From Plumapathes pennacea (lineage: Eukaryota; Cnidaria; Anthozoa; Antipatharia; Myriopathidae), in contig OZ038470.1 of the NCBI GenBank assembly GCA_964036295.1, positions 1 through 64,000 on the forward strand: a stretch of 64,000 nt of DNA. The letters are read 5' to 3'. The number at the start of each line of letters is the position of its first letter. Position 1 is the stretch's first letter. Under the pieces are notes generated by a model that was given only the letters and a program-made list of their open reading frames with translations, did not search any database and had not been told where the DNA came from. Below are positions 51,461 through 62,950 of this stretch, piece by piece. The translations under genes and the position numbers were made by a program.

Positions 51461-52869
51461 CAGAAACTATTTTAACCATCCACAACAACTTTATAGAACA
51501 TATATGAGGAGTTTTATGAGAATCAACTGTTCAATCAGCAAGTTCCAGCTATTGGGATCAATACTTGACTGAAAGTATGTGATTGTAATGTAGAATACAA
51601 AAAAGGTGTGTTTTTTTAGAATTTGTGGGAATTAGGGAGGGCATAGTGAGAGATGATATAAGATACAGTACAATATGATTGTAAAGGACCATGGATTTAC
51701 ATGTTGAGGTTGATTTACACAGTACGATTTTTGCTTATAACTGGAGGGCCTAGGGTTGATTTACATAATACGACTTGTGGCATAAGAAATTTGCATGCGA
51801 CAGTTGTAAAGCAAAAGTCGTGCCTTGTAAATCGGCCTTAAGACATCCAGACTTTGACTACTGACTTGTTCATTTCTGTTCTTGGGTGTCTGTTCTGTTG
51901 CAGGCTGTAAGTGATGTTGAGAGGGGCTGGTTGCTTGGAACCAAGGAAGTTTACAGTAAACTTACAGAACTCAAGCAGAAAACTGCTAAAAGAGAGGTGA
52001 GATGTCCAAGCTGTCAGACTCGATTGTAAATAATTCTACAAAATGCCTCATGTTCTTTCTTTCTCCAGTACATCAAACTGGCTCAAAAAATGAAGTTCTA
52101 TGGATTTATTCAGTTCAAGCCATGTATTGCTGACTATCCTGAGAAAAACACCAGAGTTATTGCCAGTGCTGGTGGAAGAGAGTTGAATTTCAGACTGCAG
52201 ACAGCTGAGGTGAGAAATAATCCAGAATCAGAAATCAGGTATTTTACTGCCAGTCCAGCAAGTTGACTTCAGACTTTGATTTCCCTCGGTTTGATTTCAA
52301 AGATAAGGCCGTAAGGTAGGTCCATAAAAATGATTCACCTGTTATTGTTATTGTTGTTGTCGTTGTTGTCTTCACAGCATAAAATACAATAGGGGAGTTT
52401 CAAGCTTAGTAGAATGAGATGCTGGAGAATTACTGCAAGGGTATGTATCATTGCTCAAATATGATTATATATTAGTCCATGGAGACCACAAAATTCTTAC
52501 ACTTGCAAGAACCCTGCAACTTTACCAACATAGTTTCCATAGTGGCATTTTCTAAGTCAAATTAACATGTTAGAGCGCATTCATGAGTCTTTGTCAATCA
52601 AAGAGCTGTAAAATAGATTTCTTGTTCAACAATTTTTTCGTGGAAGAATATTGGCCTGTGGTCCTTTGGTCTTTTGTTTCATTTCTTTGGTGACAGGAAA
52701 TAACAATTTATTACTGCCAACAATTAATACAATATTATATTATCTTTCATAGTACAATGCTAGAGAATGGTGAAAAGGAAGAATTCATGGAGCTGGCATT
52801 TGAATATCTCCTAACTAAAGACACTCTTCAGTGGATTACCATTGCCAGTGATGAGGTATTGATAATGTT

Positions 52870-53300
52870 GTTTATTATTACAGGGTTCCACAGGTTGGGG
52901 AAAAGTCAGAGAAAAATATATTGGTCAGGGAAAAGTCAGGGAATTGTGATCTGATCTTAGTCAGGGGAATTTGAAACTTTTTATTAGAAGTTGAGAAATT
53001 TGCCATTGCTCAGAGAAAACTGGCATTTTTGAAATATTACAACAAAAAGGTGGTGAAGTGTCAAAAAAAACCCAAAACATCCAACCAAAATGACTGAAAC
53101 ACAGTTGGATTGTTATTTGTTCGGTGTGCTCCACAAGGATTACTGCACAAGTATAACTCCTTATTTACATTTGATGATTTTCTACCATAGCCTGTGGAAC
53201 GATATGTTAGACTTCTTATTTCGGTGTTGATCAGGTCAGGGGAAAATTGAAGTTAGGCTGGGGAAAAGTCAGGGAAAATCAGCGAATTTAAATTTTAGAA
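52870..53300. repeat. Interspersed aaagtcaggg repeat (SNX17 intron 11)
   Basis: Multiple copies of gg(g/t)gaaaagtcaggga(a/t) at 52897-52945 and 53225-53285, bracketing unrelated sequence. This looks like the two ends of a dispersed element, with the motif repeated inward. No coding. Confidence 0.5.
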
Positions 53301-54954
53301 TTTTAAGAGCTGTATGTGGTTAGTACATGATTATGTTGACTGTTTTGATGTGAAGATGTTTGTGGCAGGGTTTAACAATAACTCGCACTTTGTCAGTGAA
53401 TGAGAAGCCTGTGGGGGGAGATAATTTTATCTGTGTACAACGAATACCTATCAATAAGTATCTGTAAATTAATAGCTATCTAGATTTGGCTGAGTGAAGT
53501 GAAAGAGACAATAAATAGTTTGTTTGTTAACTGATCATCAGAAGGCATTTTTATGATATGGCACTTTGTGAGGAATGTTTGTAAATGAGAAGCAGACAGA
53601 GCGAAAGAGAGTCATTGTAGTCTTCAATCTCAGAACTCTCTCTGTTTATTTTCAAGCCAAAGAGTGGTGGTTGTGTATGTTACAAGTGTGTGGCTGATGC
53701 CAAGCATCTGCTAGACTTGCACTGCAAGTTTTAGGTTTCAGTGTTGGTGCAAGGGTATTTGAAACATTTCTATGTCTAGTGACCCCAATATTAAGTAACT
53801 AATGATATCATATACTGTTGACTGTTGTCAGGCAATCTTGATGAGTCTGTGCTTGCAAGGAATGGTGGACGAAATTCTAAGAATAAAACACGGTGAGTGG
53901 GACTTACTATGACTCGGGTAGAAATCCCATCCAGAATCCATGTCTTCCATTTTGTCTTCATTTATTTTTCACTCACTATTTTTTTATTCTGCAGCCAAAG
54001 CAACAGCTGACAAGTGGAGCAAATGAATCAGCCAAACAACATCAACGACAATCATCTGTTTCTTCTATTGCTTCTCATGAGCTACTTGTGTCAGTTATTA
54101 TGATTATCCTGAACTTATACTGCAACGTTTTACTGACAAAATGTCAGTCAACAACAAAAATGTTTCACTATTTTGTCCTTGCTTTCCTATAATTCACTTG
54201 GTTACACAGAAATTATTTTAGTTGTAAGCTAATTTTGTAAAATGTTTTTTTCCACAGGAAGAAAATGCAAACACCATGCCACCTGTCAATCCTACATCTA
54301 AGATTCCCACTCCATCCTCCAATCCAAGTTCTCCTACAAGAAAGAAGGCCTCCAGGCAACTGTCTCTGGTAAGTTGTCCACCAATGCTGTCTATATACAT
54401 GAATGTTGCAGACCTTATATTGAATGGCAACTAGTAGGGAGCCACCATAAATGTTAACATGCTTGATAATTACTTCACCAACCTAGGCGATGCAGCAGGC
54501 AAAAATAGTTGACATATATGGTATTACCTTTTGCAACCTGGCTGCTTTTCACTGTTGTGCAAGAGGTAAAGGGAAAAAATGATCCTGGATTAGCTGTATT
54601 AGCTGTAGGCTAAACAATCTTGACCTCATGGTTGCTCAAACTTTCACATACTTATCAAGAGTGAATGACTTGGCTACTGTAGGTGGCTTTGATGGGTTTT
54701 TCAGTTTGCTTTCATAACAAATATTGTATTGATCTCATTTCAGGGTAAATCCTCTGGCCTGCAGATTTGAACTGGTGCCTCAAGCTCATCAAACAACACC
54801 ACAAAAAAATGAAGTGTTTGAAGGAATTGGTGATGATGACCTGTGACAAGGAAAATACAAATCTAGTGGACAGGTTCTGCTTGAATGTTATACAATGTTA
54901 TGAGTATTAGAACTCCTGCTGCAGAGCTATGTACATTGAGCATTGGGGAGGGGG

Positions 54955-55365
54955 GAATACAACTACAGTGATTATTATTAACTCCTCTCAATCTAGAATG
55001 AATCTGAATTCTTTTTTAAAGAGGGGGGGGGTGGGGATGGGTTCTGGCTACTATGTTTATTGACTGCACACTGTCCAAGTCCCAGTTGAGGGGGGGGGGG
55101 GGGGGGGGGGGGGGGGAGGTGTGACAGAGGTCATATTTTTAAACCTGAAAAAGGACCAATGGCCCAGAACTTTCTGAGTAACATGATCTCTCATGAGAAA
55201 AACCTTCATTTGCATTGTAGTATAAACTGGAAAAGGAAATTGTAACAATATTGTTCGACCCAACTCGACCCAAAAATGACCACCAGAAAATTTCTAACCA
55301 AAAAAAGGACCAAAAATCTCAAATATTAAACCCAAAAAAGGCTGTCACACCTCCCTCTCACCAAT
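54955..55365. repeat. Dispersed G-tract repeat, copy 2
   Basis: Second copy of the element at 51100-51460, just downstream of the SNX17 stop, with a longer G run (55090-55116) and an extra segment (gacccaaaaatgaccaccag) absent from copy 1. Confidence 0.8.
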
Positions 55366-56115
55366 ATACTTGAGTATCTCTACTTGAGTCCAGGCACATA
55401 TTAACCCAACATAAGATTGGACATCATTTTTAGATTTTGCATCTCATGTGCCTGTCATTTACTGTACTTTGAAAGGCAGGAGTTGTTTTTGTGTGCCCTT
55501 TGTAACAAAAGAAATATATTGTCAGGACAAGTTATGGTAAATGAAGCTAAATGTAATTTAGGCAATATTACCATCAGCCATATTGCTGGTCAGCAGTCGC
55601 TTCCCACAGCAGGTGTTCCATGGGTCTCTGGGGCCTGACACGTGCTTGACGGTCGCTTCTTGCAGCAGATGGTCGCATTTAATGTTGCTAGCTCAATCGC
55701 AGCTTTGCCTTTCCCCATGGTAAGTTAGTTAGGTTGCCATGGATACCTTCGGCCCTAGGATACCCCCAACACCCCATCTTGGTGATAAGGTTAACCTTGT
55801 CTGTCATAAAAATAATATATCAAACATTTTTGGTGCAGTGCATTTGCTATAAAGAAAAGTTATCAGAGTTATTTTTATACAAGCATGATTTTTGTAAACC
55901 AATAAATTAGTACAGTCAATAATGATACAATTTACTGGGAATAAGAGTAAATTCCTCCTTCATTACCTGTGGCTGTTGTGTATTTCCTGAAATCAGTTTA
56001 TTTACTTTACTTTATTCTAGTGCCTTTGCTTGTAGTCTTTTAGAGGTGTCAGTGTCTCAACAAATCTGTTTTAGGAACTAACAAAAATTGTAAGTTACTG
56101 TGGTTGTTACTCTCG
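55366..56115. other. Intergenic stretch between SNX17 and PDIA6 3' ends
   Basis: No exon with both splice signals and an open frame. The 73-codon open frame at 55417-55638 has no family resemblance or context. The two flanking genes converge here, so it should hold both 3' ends; no clear polyadenylation signal for SNX17 was found. Confidence 0.5.
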
Positions 56116-56270
56116 GTGCTCGACATTAACGGTTGCCCGTGGCAACCAAAACTTTTGGTCGGGCAGGTAAATTCTGGGCCGGGCAACCAGAAATTATGAA
56201 ACTTTTTATTGCTTGAAGTTAATCTACAGTCTGAAGGGCAACCAACCTAAAACCTTAATGTTGAGCACTG
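56116..56270. mobile_element. Short MITE-like element with terminal inverted repeats
   Basis: Starts gtgctcgacattaacggttg and ends aaccttaatgttgagcac, a ~19-bp imperfect terminal inverted repeat. The inside is gggcaacca-rich with its own inverted symmetry (ggttgcccgtggcaacc). It is 155 bp long with no coding capacity. It sits downstream of the PDIA6 stop codon. Confidence 0.65.
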
Positions 56271-56506
56271 ACTCTGAACATTACATGTTCACCCAAACAA
56301 CAGCATTAAACAATGTTATAACAAGAAACATTTTATTTGAGTAAACAAGGAAAGACAAGTGACATGAAACTGTTCTTCAGTCCTATTCTTAGTTGCAGAA
56401 GAAAGTTCACTAATATTGTTATTACAACACTGGTGATCACAAAAGACCAAACAAGAAGTCATATGTATTATCCAGTATCCTAAAAGTTTGATGTCAAAGT
56501 TAGTTC

Positions 56507-59475
56507 TATAGCTCTGTTTTAGCCATTGTGTCTTTGTCATCCATGTCTGATAGGTCAATATCTTCTTCCACTGGCATTTCACCATCTTTGCCATCCCAGG
56601 CCTCCGTCTGTTCAATTTCTGGAATAGCAGCTCCTTGGATGGGTGCAGTTGAACCTCAGCCAACAGAAACAGCCCTCAAAAACTCATCAATACCAGCCCA
56701 GTCAAAGGATCCCTTTAAGGTTGCATATTTCATTTTGCGGACGTTAACTGCAGCCACAGCAGGATAACCAAAACCTCCAATTCCAAGGGCTGTTTCCAGT
56801 TTGGACTGCATGCCTCCTTCAGCCCAGACCCAACCCCACATACGCTTCTTGTACTTTCTCCCATTTCTTTGAGCATGTCAATGTAGCAATTGCATTCTTC
56901 TGCACCACTATCCAGAATGTGTGGCAGGATTGACACAACACAGATCTGCTTCTCATCGCAATTGTCCTTCCATACCTGAGTGTTGATTACCTGCTGAACC
57001 TCTGGAGCTTCAATAGAATCAGCAAGTTTGTCTAATGCGTACTGCACAATGCTGCTGGCATCTCGTCCCCCCTCATAGTTTTCAACGCTGTGTGCATCCT
57101 TCACACCACCGGCAAAGACTTTGATCGTGGGAAAGCCTTGGATCTGGTAACGGCTGCTCATGACGGTGTGTACAGTGGCATCCAGTGCACCAAGTTTCAC
57201 TTTGCCTTTCAACTCTGTAGCTGCCTTTGCCCATTCTGGTGCAAGCCTTTGGCAGTGACCACACCTATCAATGACGATGTAGGAGCAAAAGTTTGACTTT
57301 AATCACTGAATACTACAGTCAACTTTCTCAAGACGGACACCTCTATAAGCTGGACACCTAGACCAGGTCCTAAGGGTGTCTGTCTTAAATAAAGTTCACT
57401 GTACAACTCAACCCAGACTGCAGAGGTTTAGTTTTCTTTTTACACATACAAATCTACAATCCCCCACTCTCTATAAGTCTCAGCTTATATCTGATCCTGA
57501 TGTCCACAAGGCAAACTTCAACCAGTGGTAGGATAAAGGGAAAGTACTTCACCTTTGACAGGTATGTTGTACATCTTTCAGAGGTTACTTTTGTGTATGA
57601 TTTTTATGATTTAGAAGAATATATTTAACTGGACTTACCAAGGTGCGAAGAATTCTACCAGCCACAGATCCTTACTGTTGAGCACTTCACTTTCAAAGTT
57701 GCTGTCTGTTAACTTGACCACATCTTCTTTGTTTCCTTGCTTGCCACTGTCCTAAAAAATATAAGTAAAATTAAATAATAATTAGTAAACAGTTATGGTG
57801 GTTATAGTGGTTTATGGTCAGTAACAATGGATTTATGGACAACAACAATGTCCCTAGAGCCCTGCAGTACAACTGGAGTAGCTACAAGGATTACTGAACT
57901 TTTCACCAACCTTACTTCCTCCACAACTTTTTCCCCTTCCTCCTCCTCCAGAAAGCCTTTGATTGACAGTTTCCTTGACAGCACGTAATCCCGAGTCAAC
58001 AATGCTTTGGGCTGTTCACTGACCTGTTGAACAAAATATCCCACAAAACTTAGTTTGATCCTAACAGACATGTCACCAAAAGTAATCACTGTAGATCAAC
58101 AAATTTATTGTGGGCTTTTACACAAACAAAATATCCATTGTTCAGGATAAGTTAGGATATTGAACAAGGGCCTAGTTGTTGATGGGACAAGGTAATAGCC
58201 ACAAGACTTGCAAATAAGAGGAAAATTATCACTTACCATTGTAATCCTGAGGTGAGTTTTTGTTCGCTCCAAAAATCTAAAAAATAAAAATAAAAATCAC
58301 TGACATGTAACTGTATTTAAGCCACATATTCTGTACCAGACTACATGTACATTCCTGCACCTTGATTGTGGGAAAACCATGGATACCATAAGGACCTCCT
58401 ACTGACGAATGTACATCCATATCCACAGCACTCCAACTTTCACAATTCCCTGAGAACAATGACATTGTGTTAGTAAAAACATAACAAATTTTCCAGCAGC
58501 ACTGTAACACATAAATACACTTCCACATCTGGAGAAGTCTTTAGGGGTAGGAAAGGGTTTTGTACCCAAGATTACAAGGTTGAAGTATCAAGTTTTTACT
58601 GCAGCAGATAAATTTAACTGTTATCCTATTTTTAGAGCTGTTGCAGCTTTGGACCACCCGGGTGCCAGTGCTTTGCAGTGCCCACACCTGCACACAGAAA
58701 GAAAAGAATAACTTACTGACACAGGTAAATAAATCATAATGTAAACTTTATGGTCCAATTACCTCACATTAGTACAGAATAATGAGAATTATCCTGTGCA
58801 TACGCAGCAGGCACGAAGGCCTATTGTGCAAAGTTGAAAAGGATTTGAATTTGTAAACAGTTTCAGAGAGACAGAGAAATATCTCATCACCAAGATGCTT
58901 GCCGATGAGATGAGAATCAAGTAATTGATTATATCACAACAAAGTATAACAAAAATGGCCTGATCTGTCTATAGAGAGGGTCTAGAGGGGGGAGGGGGGG
59001 GGGGGGTCTGCATAACACTTAACAGTAAACCTATTCTAGGCCCTCTTGTCTTGCTGTATTTAATATCTAGTGTTGTAACACTTAAGTGTAACTTTTTACA
59101 TAACATTTAACTTTTTTTTGGCTTCATAACACTTAAAATTAAAAATTTCAGGCCCATATCAATTAACAGTAAACCCCATCTAGGCCCTCTGTAGAAGTCC
59201 ATTGTGTGTACATGTAAACTGACGATCGAACGACCCAAGGAATTCCACAAGCCATACTGAGTCACTATCAAGTACCCTTGATTTTAAATTACTTGCTGTA
59301 AGCTCCACAACGTCACTGTTCGAACCATACAAGCCATGACCCACTGACGCCAAACAAGCTAGGAAAAGATCTGAAATTTCCAAAACAAACGAAGGTTATG
59401 TCCGCAAAAATCAATGATCCAGCAAAGTCGCTTGACGTTCCACTGCATCTCAGGCTTACATTTAAAAGACTGCAT
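56507..59475 (-). pseudogene. PDIA6: PDIA6 (protein disulfide isomerase A6 / P5), disrupted
   Basis: PDIA6 is an ER-lumen thioredoxin-fold oxidoreductase with two CGHC active sites. Exons (minus): 59475-59460, 59370-59235, 58687-58626, 58449-58361, 58276-58237, 58023-57916, 57751-57639, 57264-56507. Recognised in order: signal peptide, DVVELT, CGHC of domain 1, GIHGFPTIK, glycine-rich linker, [13 protein letters not shown] of domain 2, [39 protein letters not shown] and an acidic tail ending KTEL, a KDEL-type retrieval signal. Damage: the loop before the first CGHC is two residues short and lacks its Trp; the exon 3 donor reads ga instead of gt; there is a 2-nt shift near 58430, TGA at 58016-58018, an A-run phase error near 57930, a 1-nt loss near 56856 and TGA at 56656-56658. 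Both TGAs sit where the human protein has Arg (GRT, GRGST), so CGA to TGA is likely. Probable pseudogene that retains its introns. Confidence 0.9.
58970..59215. repeat. Dispersed repeat in PDIA6 intron 2
   Basis: Starts with a G run (58986-59006), then cataacacttaacagtaaacc, and repeats aacagtaaaccccatctaggccctct near its other end (59165-59192). A partial inverted copy lies at 60080-60165 (tttactgttaagtgttatg...aaggccctct). It abuts the damaged exon 2 donor. Confidence 0.65.
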
Positions 59476-59679
59476 CTCGATCGCTTGAAAGAAGACAAAA
59501 CTGCATCTATACACGTCAACACAAGAAAAACGAAAAATAAGTTGACAAGGCTAGCGCAGTGGAAAGCTCCCATTGGTTCAAAATTGTTCCTGGGTTCCAG
59601 AGCCGACGAAATCCGAAAGAACCCTGGGGACCATACTAGTTCTCAGTCTTGCGCGGCAGTCATTTGCGCGTTTTTCAAA
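59476..59679. promoter_or_regulatory. Divergent promoter between PDIA6 and the TRF-like gene
   Basis: Only 204 bp separate the PDIA6 ATG (minus) from the TRF-like ATG (plus). The interval has several CpGs (gcgcggcag, ttgcgcg), an inverted CCAAT box (cattgg, 59571-59576) and caaaatggcg at the plus-strand start. Head-to-head pairs sharing a short CpG-containing promoter are common in animals. Confidence 0.55.
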
Positions 59680-60499
59680 ATGGCGTCGATGAAGAAGAAA
59701 TGCACGATTTGGAAACCGTGCCGAAGTTGCAGTTCAGAGGGCAAAGTTCAATACTGGGTTTTGAAATACTGCGTGTACCATCTATGAGACGAATTTGTTA
59801 GTGAAGAAACTCTGTCTAAAGGATTTAACAAAGCGTTTCCAGGTTTGTATCCACATGCACGTGTGCAGTTCTCTTCTTTCATGTTTTGTGGAATTGTCTG
59901 TGAAGTTTGCTGCGGATGGGTACGCTTGCAAGAGGATTTTAATTAACAATTTAGTGCGAGTATTAAATGTTTGAAAATTCGGCAAGTCTGTATGTATATA
60001 GTTCAGTGAAAAAAACAAGTTTTCGTATTTGAAGCATTTTAAATGTATTTGAAAGATCTTGTTCCTGGCCCCGTTCTTGAGCCAGTTTACTGTTATTGTG
60101 TTATGGGCCTGAATTGTTTACTGTTAAGTGTTATGCAGAACCCCTCAAGGCCCTCTGATAAACCAGTGAGAGAATGAGGCCACGTGCATTCACTTTACGC
60201 TTTCTTGATTATTCCTCAGTGGCACAAATAAGTAACTGTTTTGTATATTTTTCAGTAAAAGCTTGTGCATAAAACTACTATAAAATACTTTAGGGTGAAA
60301 TGTCCATTCCTTCACTTACCCAAATCCCCTCCCCTTGTATACATGCACATATATGTCCATGAATTTATTACAGTTCCGCTCGTAAAATTTTTTATCAAAC
60401 ATTCTGGTATTGTGATTAACATTTTGTTTTGTACTGTTGCTTTAGAAAAGTTGCTTTAGGAAGTGTTAAAAGATATGGATGAGGACAAGTAAGTGTTGT

Positions 60500-60532
<33 letters not shown>

Positions 60533-61952
60533 GCAAGAGTCCTGTATTGATTGTCATGGATGTGCAGCAATGACTGCTTTAGCCACTCTACTGTTCAGTA
60601 ATCCAATTTAGGCTTTTTACATAATAATCCTACAGTAATTACTATTGGGAAGATATAATTTAAAATATTATATCTTCCTAAGCTCTGGAGAAGAAATATC
60701 TGATTTACAGTAGTGTAACAAAAATTACTGATCATCCAATCACCAAGTTCACTAATCTCTCCTTACTTACATGTAGAATTGATGTCAGTATCCTGATGGG
60801 CATTGCCCTTGCTGGGGATGAGTCAGAAAATCCAAAGGAGAGTTGGGGAGCAAAAGTAAAAAAAAACGCATGAGCCTCAACAACCTAAAGCATGTGTAAG
60901 CTGTGGATATCTTCCAGCTGATTCTGTAAGTACAGTACAACAGTTTTTTAGTATCTGTCATCTGATTTTTCTATATGTTGAAAGAGAAAACAGGGAGATT
61001 TTGATGTCAATCGATTGGCGAGTGGTACATCATTACAGAGAAGTTTGTACTTTTCCACCTGTAAATTGCATATAGATACTCCAAATGGACATTAAAAGGG
61101 AAAAGAGGAAAGGGAAAAATAGTCCTGCTAGTAATATACAGAATGAATGATTGTGATAATGACCTTCACACTTAATTTAATAAATGATGACGGCAACTTG
61201 AGCCAACTCAAAAATTTGGCAGGAGTTGGCAGTACTGCTTGGCCAGGGCTAAAAATCCATTCTGTGTGTTGTCTTGCAGAATTGCCATCCATGAAGTGAA
61301 AGTGGAACAAAGTAGAAACAAAATGGCTGGCAGATGGTGTAAACAAGTTTGGAATGGGGAGATGGGCCACTATTCTGAAAGTACCCTATACTGCTGTAAA
61401 TCTAAAAGACAGGTGGAGAACGATATAAGGTAATGTGATATAATGACCACCCATTCCCAAAAAAGTAGAAGTTTTGTCTGAAGTAGGTACATGAATAAGC
61501 GATAGAATAAGACCACCCATCCCCTGCACTTATACATGCTGAAAAATCCGCACCATTGACAGATAGAAACCAAATGGCACCGCTGACTACTTACCAAGTG
61601 AAGGGTGGTTGTCAATAATATTGTTATACTGTAACACTTACAGTAGACATTATGCTTTCTCTCCAAGATTGTATTGTTTCAACTCAAACCAAGCAGTGCA
61701 ATTTATCTGTTCTGGCCTTATGACCACACATTTTGTTATGGACTTTACTTGCAAGTGACAACTCTAAAACTTCACTGCTTGACTAACTTGTAGAAATGAG
61801 AGAGAGAGAGAGACTGAGATAATAATTATTATGATAATCTCACAGTGAACTGCACACAAACTAGTAAGTATCTTCTCTTCTCTTTTTCTCACAGGCAGGA
61901 AGACTAAAAAACAGACCAAAAAAGAAATTGAAGCACAACCAGGCACAGTAAG
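59680..61952 (+). pseudogene. Telomere repeat-binding factor (TRF/TERF-like), disrupted
   Basis: TRF proteins bind duplex TTAGGG through a C-terminal Myb/telobox and dimerise through an N-terminal TRFH domain within shelterin. Exons as read: 59680-59842 (YWVLKYCVYHL resembles TRFH helix 1), 60460-60488, 60777-60925 (IDVSILMGIALAGDE, then CVSCGY), 61280-61429 (Myb: TKWLADGVNKFGMGRWATIL, then VNLKDRWRT, the telobox signature) and 61895-61952 (basic, RKTKKQTKKE). Most of a normal ~200-residue TRFH domain is not found. Damage: TGA at 59785-59787, phase mismatch after exon 1, frame break in a 9-A run (60858-60866), TGA at 61297-61299 right before the Myb W (KW context), and TAA at 61426-61428 at the Myb exon edge. 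The Myb identification is strong, the TRFH part weaker. It shares a divergent promoter with PDIA6. Confidence 0.7.
60507..60532. repeat. Poly-T run in TRF-like intron
   Basis: An uninterrupted T tract of about 26 bases; unstable and prone to length error. Confidence 0.9.
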
Positions 61953-62178
61953 GTATGATATTAATGGATTGCATTTTTTTCCAAAAATTAATGAAATAGA
62001 CAATTTTTGGGGAGCCTGTGGCCTCTGTTTTACAATGAGGTCTAGTGTGAAACCTTTCTTATGAAAAGTAGTTTTCATTTCATGCAATCAAACTCGTCAT
62101 ACAGTGTATGCTTTTAGGTTGATATTGTACAAGCCAAGTGGAGTGCCTTGATATTGTCCCTTTTATATGCATGTATAG

Positions 62179-62287
62179 GTGTGCTCTGACCTCAAGAGGA
62201 TTTCCCTGGGTGTTACTCCAAGGCTTCCTTTAATAATCAAGAGTAACTTTTTGGAGCAAAAGAATTTCCTGGACCCAGGGAGCATAG
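62179..62287 (+). CDS. Orphan exon candidate downstream of the TRF-like gene
   Basis: Bounded by acceptor tgtatag and donor gtaagt, open in the frame beginning SDLKRISLGVTPRLPLIIKS and continuing to DPGSI. I do not recognise it. It could be a terminal exon of the TRF-like gene or the start of the retroelement-derived sequence that follows. Confidence 0.3.
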
Positions 62288-62639
62288 GTAAGTAATGAAG
62301 CATTTTCACACATAGTTGCGAGCCCATCCCAGCTTCACAGGCTACAACATTCAATTTTAACTTTCTTGTCTTTGGCCCCGAGCTCAGCATGCTCGTTACT
62401 TTGAACTTCAATCACCATGTAAATATTAAGAATGCTGATTTTTAACAATGTGCGTCTATTACTGGTCATTCTCTGAACCTTGACAGAAAGGCATCGGTTC
62501 ATGTTAAATTAGTCAAAAGCAAATATACGTATCAGGACAATTTCTTGATGAGCAACGCTATACCATATGACTGTGTTTTGGGTTGGGATTTTCTTGGTGG
62601 AAACTGTTTAGATATCTGTAATTGAAGGGGAAGGCAGTT

Positions 62640-62950
62640 ATGATTATTGTTTAGTGGGTCCCTTTGGGTAAACCCCTTCACTGGGTGGGCACCTCTCTGG
62701 AGTAGTAGAGGCTGGTCCACAGGCACCTGGGTTCCTGGATCACGCTGGTGGATCAGACATGCTGTTTGTCCAATCCCGACAAAAAGACCCAACTCCAATC
62801 GGAATCGTGAGAGATGTAACAAATCCTGCCTCAGCCAAGATGATTGTTGAAGGAAAGGTTAGTTCAGCAGTGGGAATGGTGTCCCAGCAAGGCTACAAAT
62901 TTCCATGTTGCAAATGCAGTTGTCAGGATAGCCAACAGTGAACCGGTCAA
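62640..62950 (+). other. Possible upstream part of the Ty3 fragment
   Basis: Open stretches continue in shifted frames (PTPIGIVRDVTNPASAK, then VVRIANSEPVKV). The latter loosely resembles the segment between protease and reverse transcriptase in Ty3 elements. No protease motif was found. Assignment tentative. Confidence 0.3.

Larger units (their letters stand above)
48043..54846 (+). pseudogene. SNX17: SNX17 (sorting nexin-17) locus, frame disrupted
   Basis: SNX17 is a PX-FERM sorting nexin that recognises NPxY cargo on early endosomes and returns it to the surface with retriever. Exons as read: 48043-48102, 48978-49052, 49409-49593, 49856-49966, 50465-50555, 50626-50710, 50851-50920, 51904-51996, 52069-52209, 52393-52440, 52753-52855, 53832-53892, 53995-54087, 54258-54368, 54744-54846. 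The start MHFSIPDT, the PX core (AYNVHINGSFHSAIRYSELY, KFPPRR, RREQLEKYLQ), the FERM F1-F3 exons (VNGQK, QEFEAPY, MRCWRIT, LAFEYLLTKD) and the C-terminal FEGIGDDDL, which in SNX17 binds retriever, are all present in order. Breaks: a 1-2 nt shift in exon 3 near 49567; exon 10 and exon 12 leave in the wrong phase by one base; an in-frame TGA at 54768-54770; and a 7-A run at 54803-54809 that throws the tail out of frame. Either a recent pseudogene or consensus errors. Identity is secure; functional status is not. Confidence 0.9.

Noticed and set aside
54768-61299. TGA recoding (selenocysteine or altered code) in the gene block
   Set aside because: TGA falls at Arg-like, not Cys, positions; CGA codons still occur in the same exons; independent frame breaks accompany the stops.
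61280-61433. Alternative frame of the Myb exon (fully open, 64 codons from 61239)
   Set aside because: The open frame has no similarity to anything, whereas the interrupted frame gives a clear TRF Myb; the open one is the shadow.
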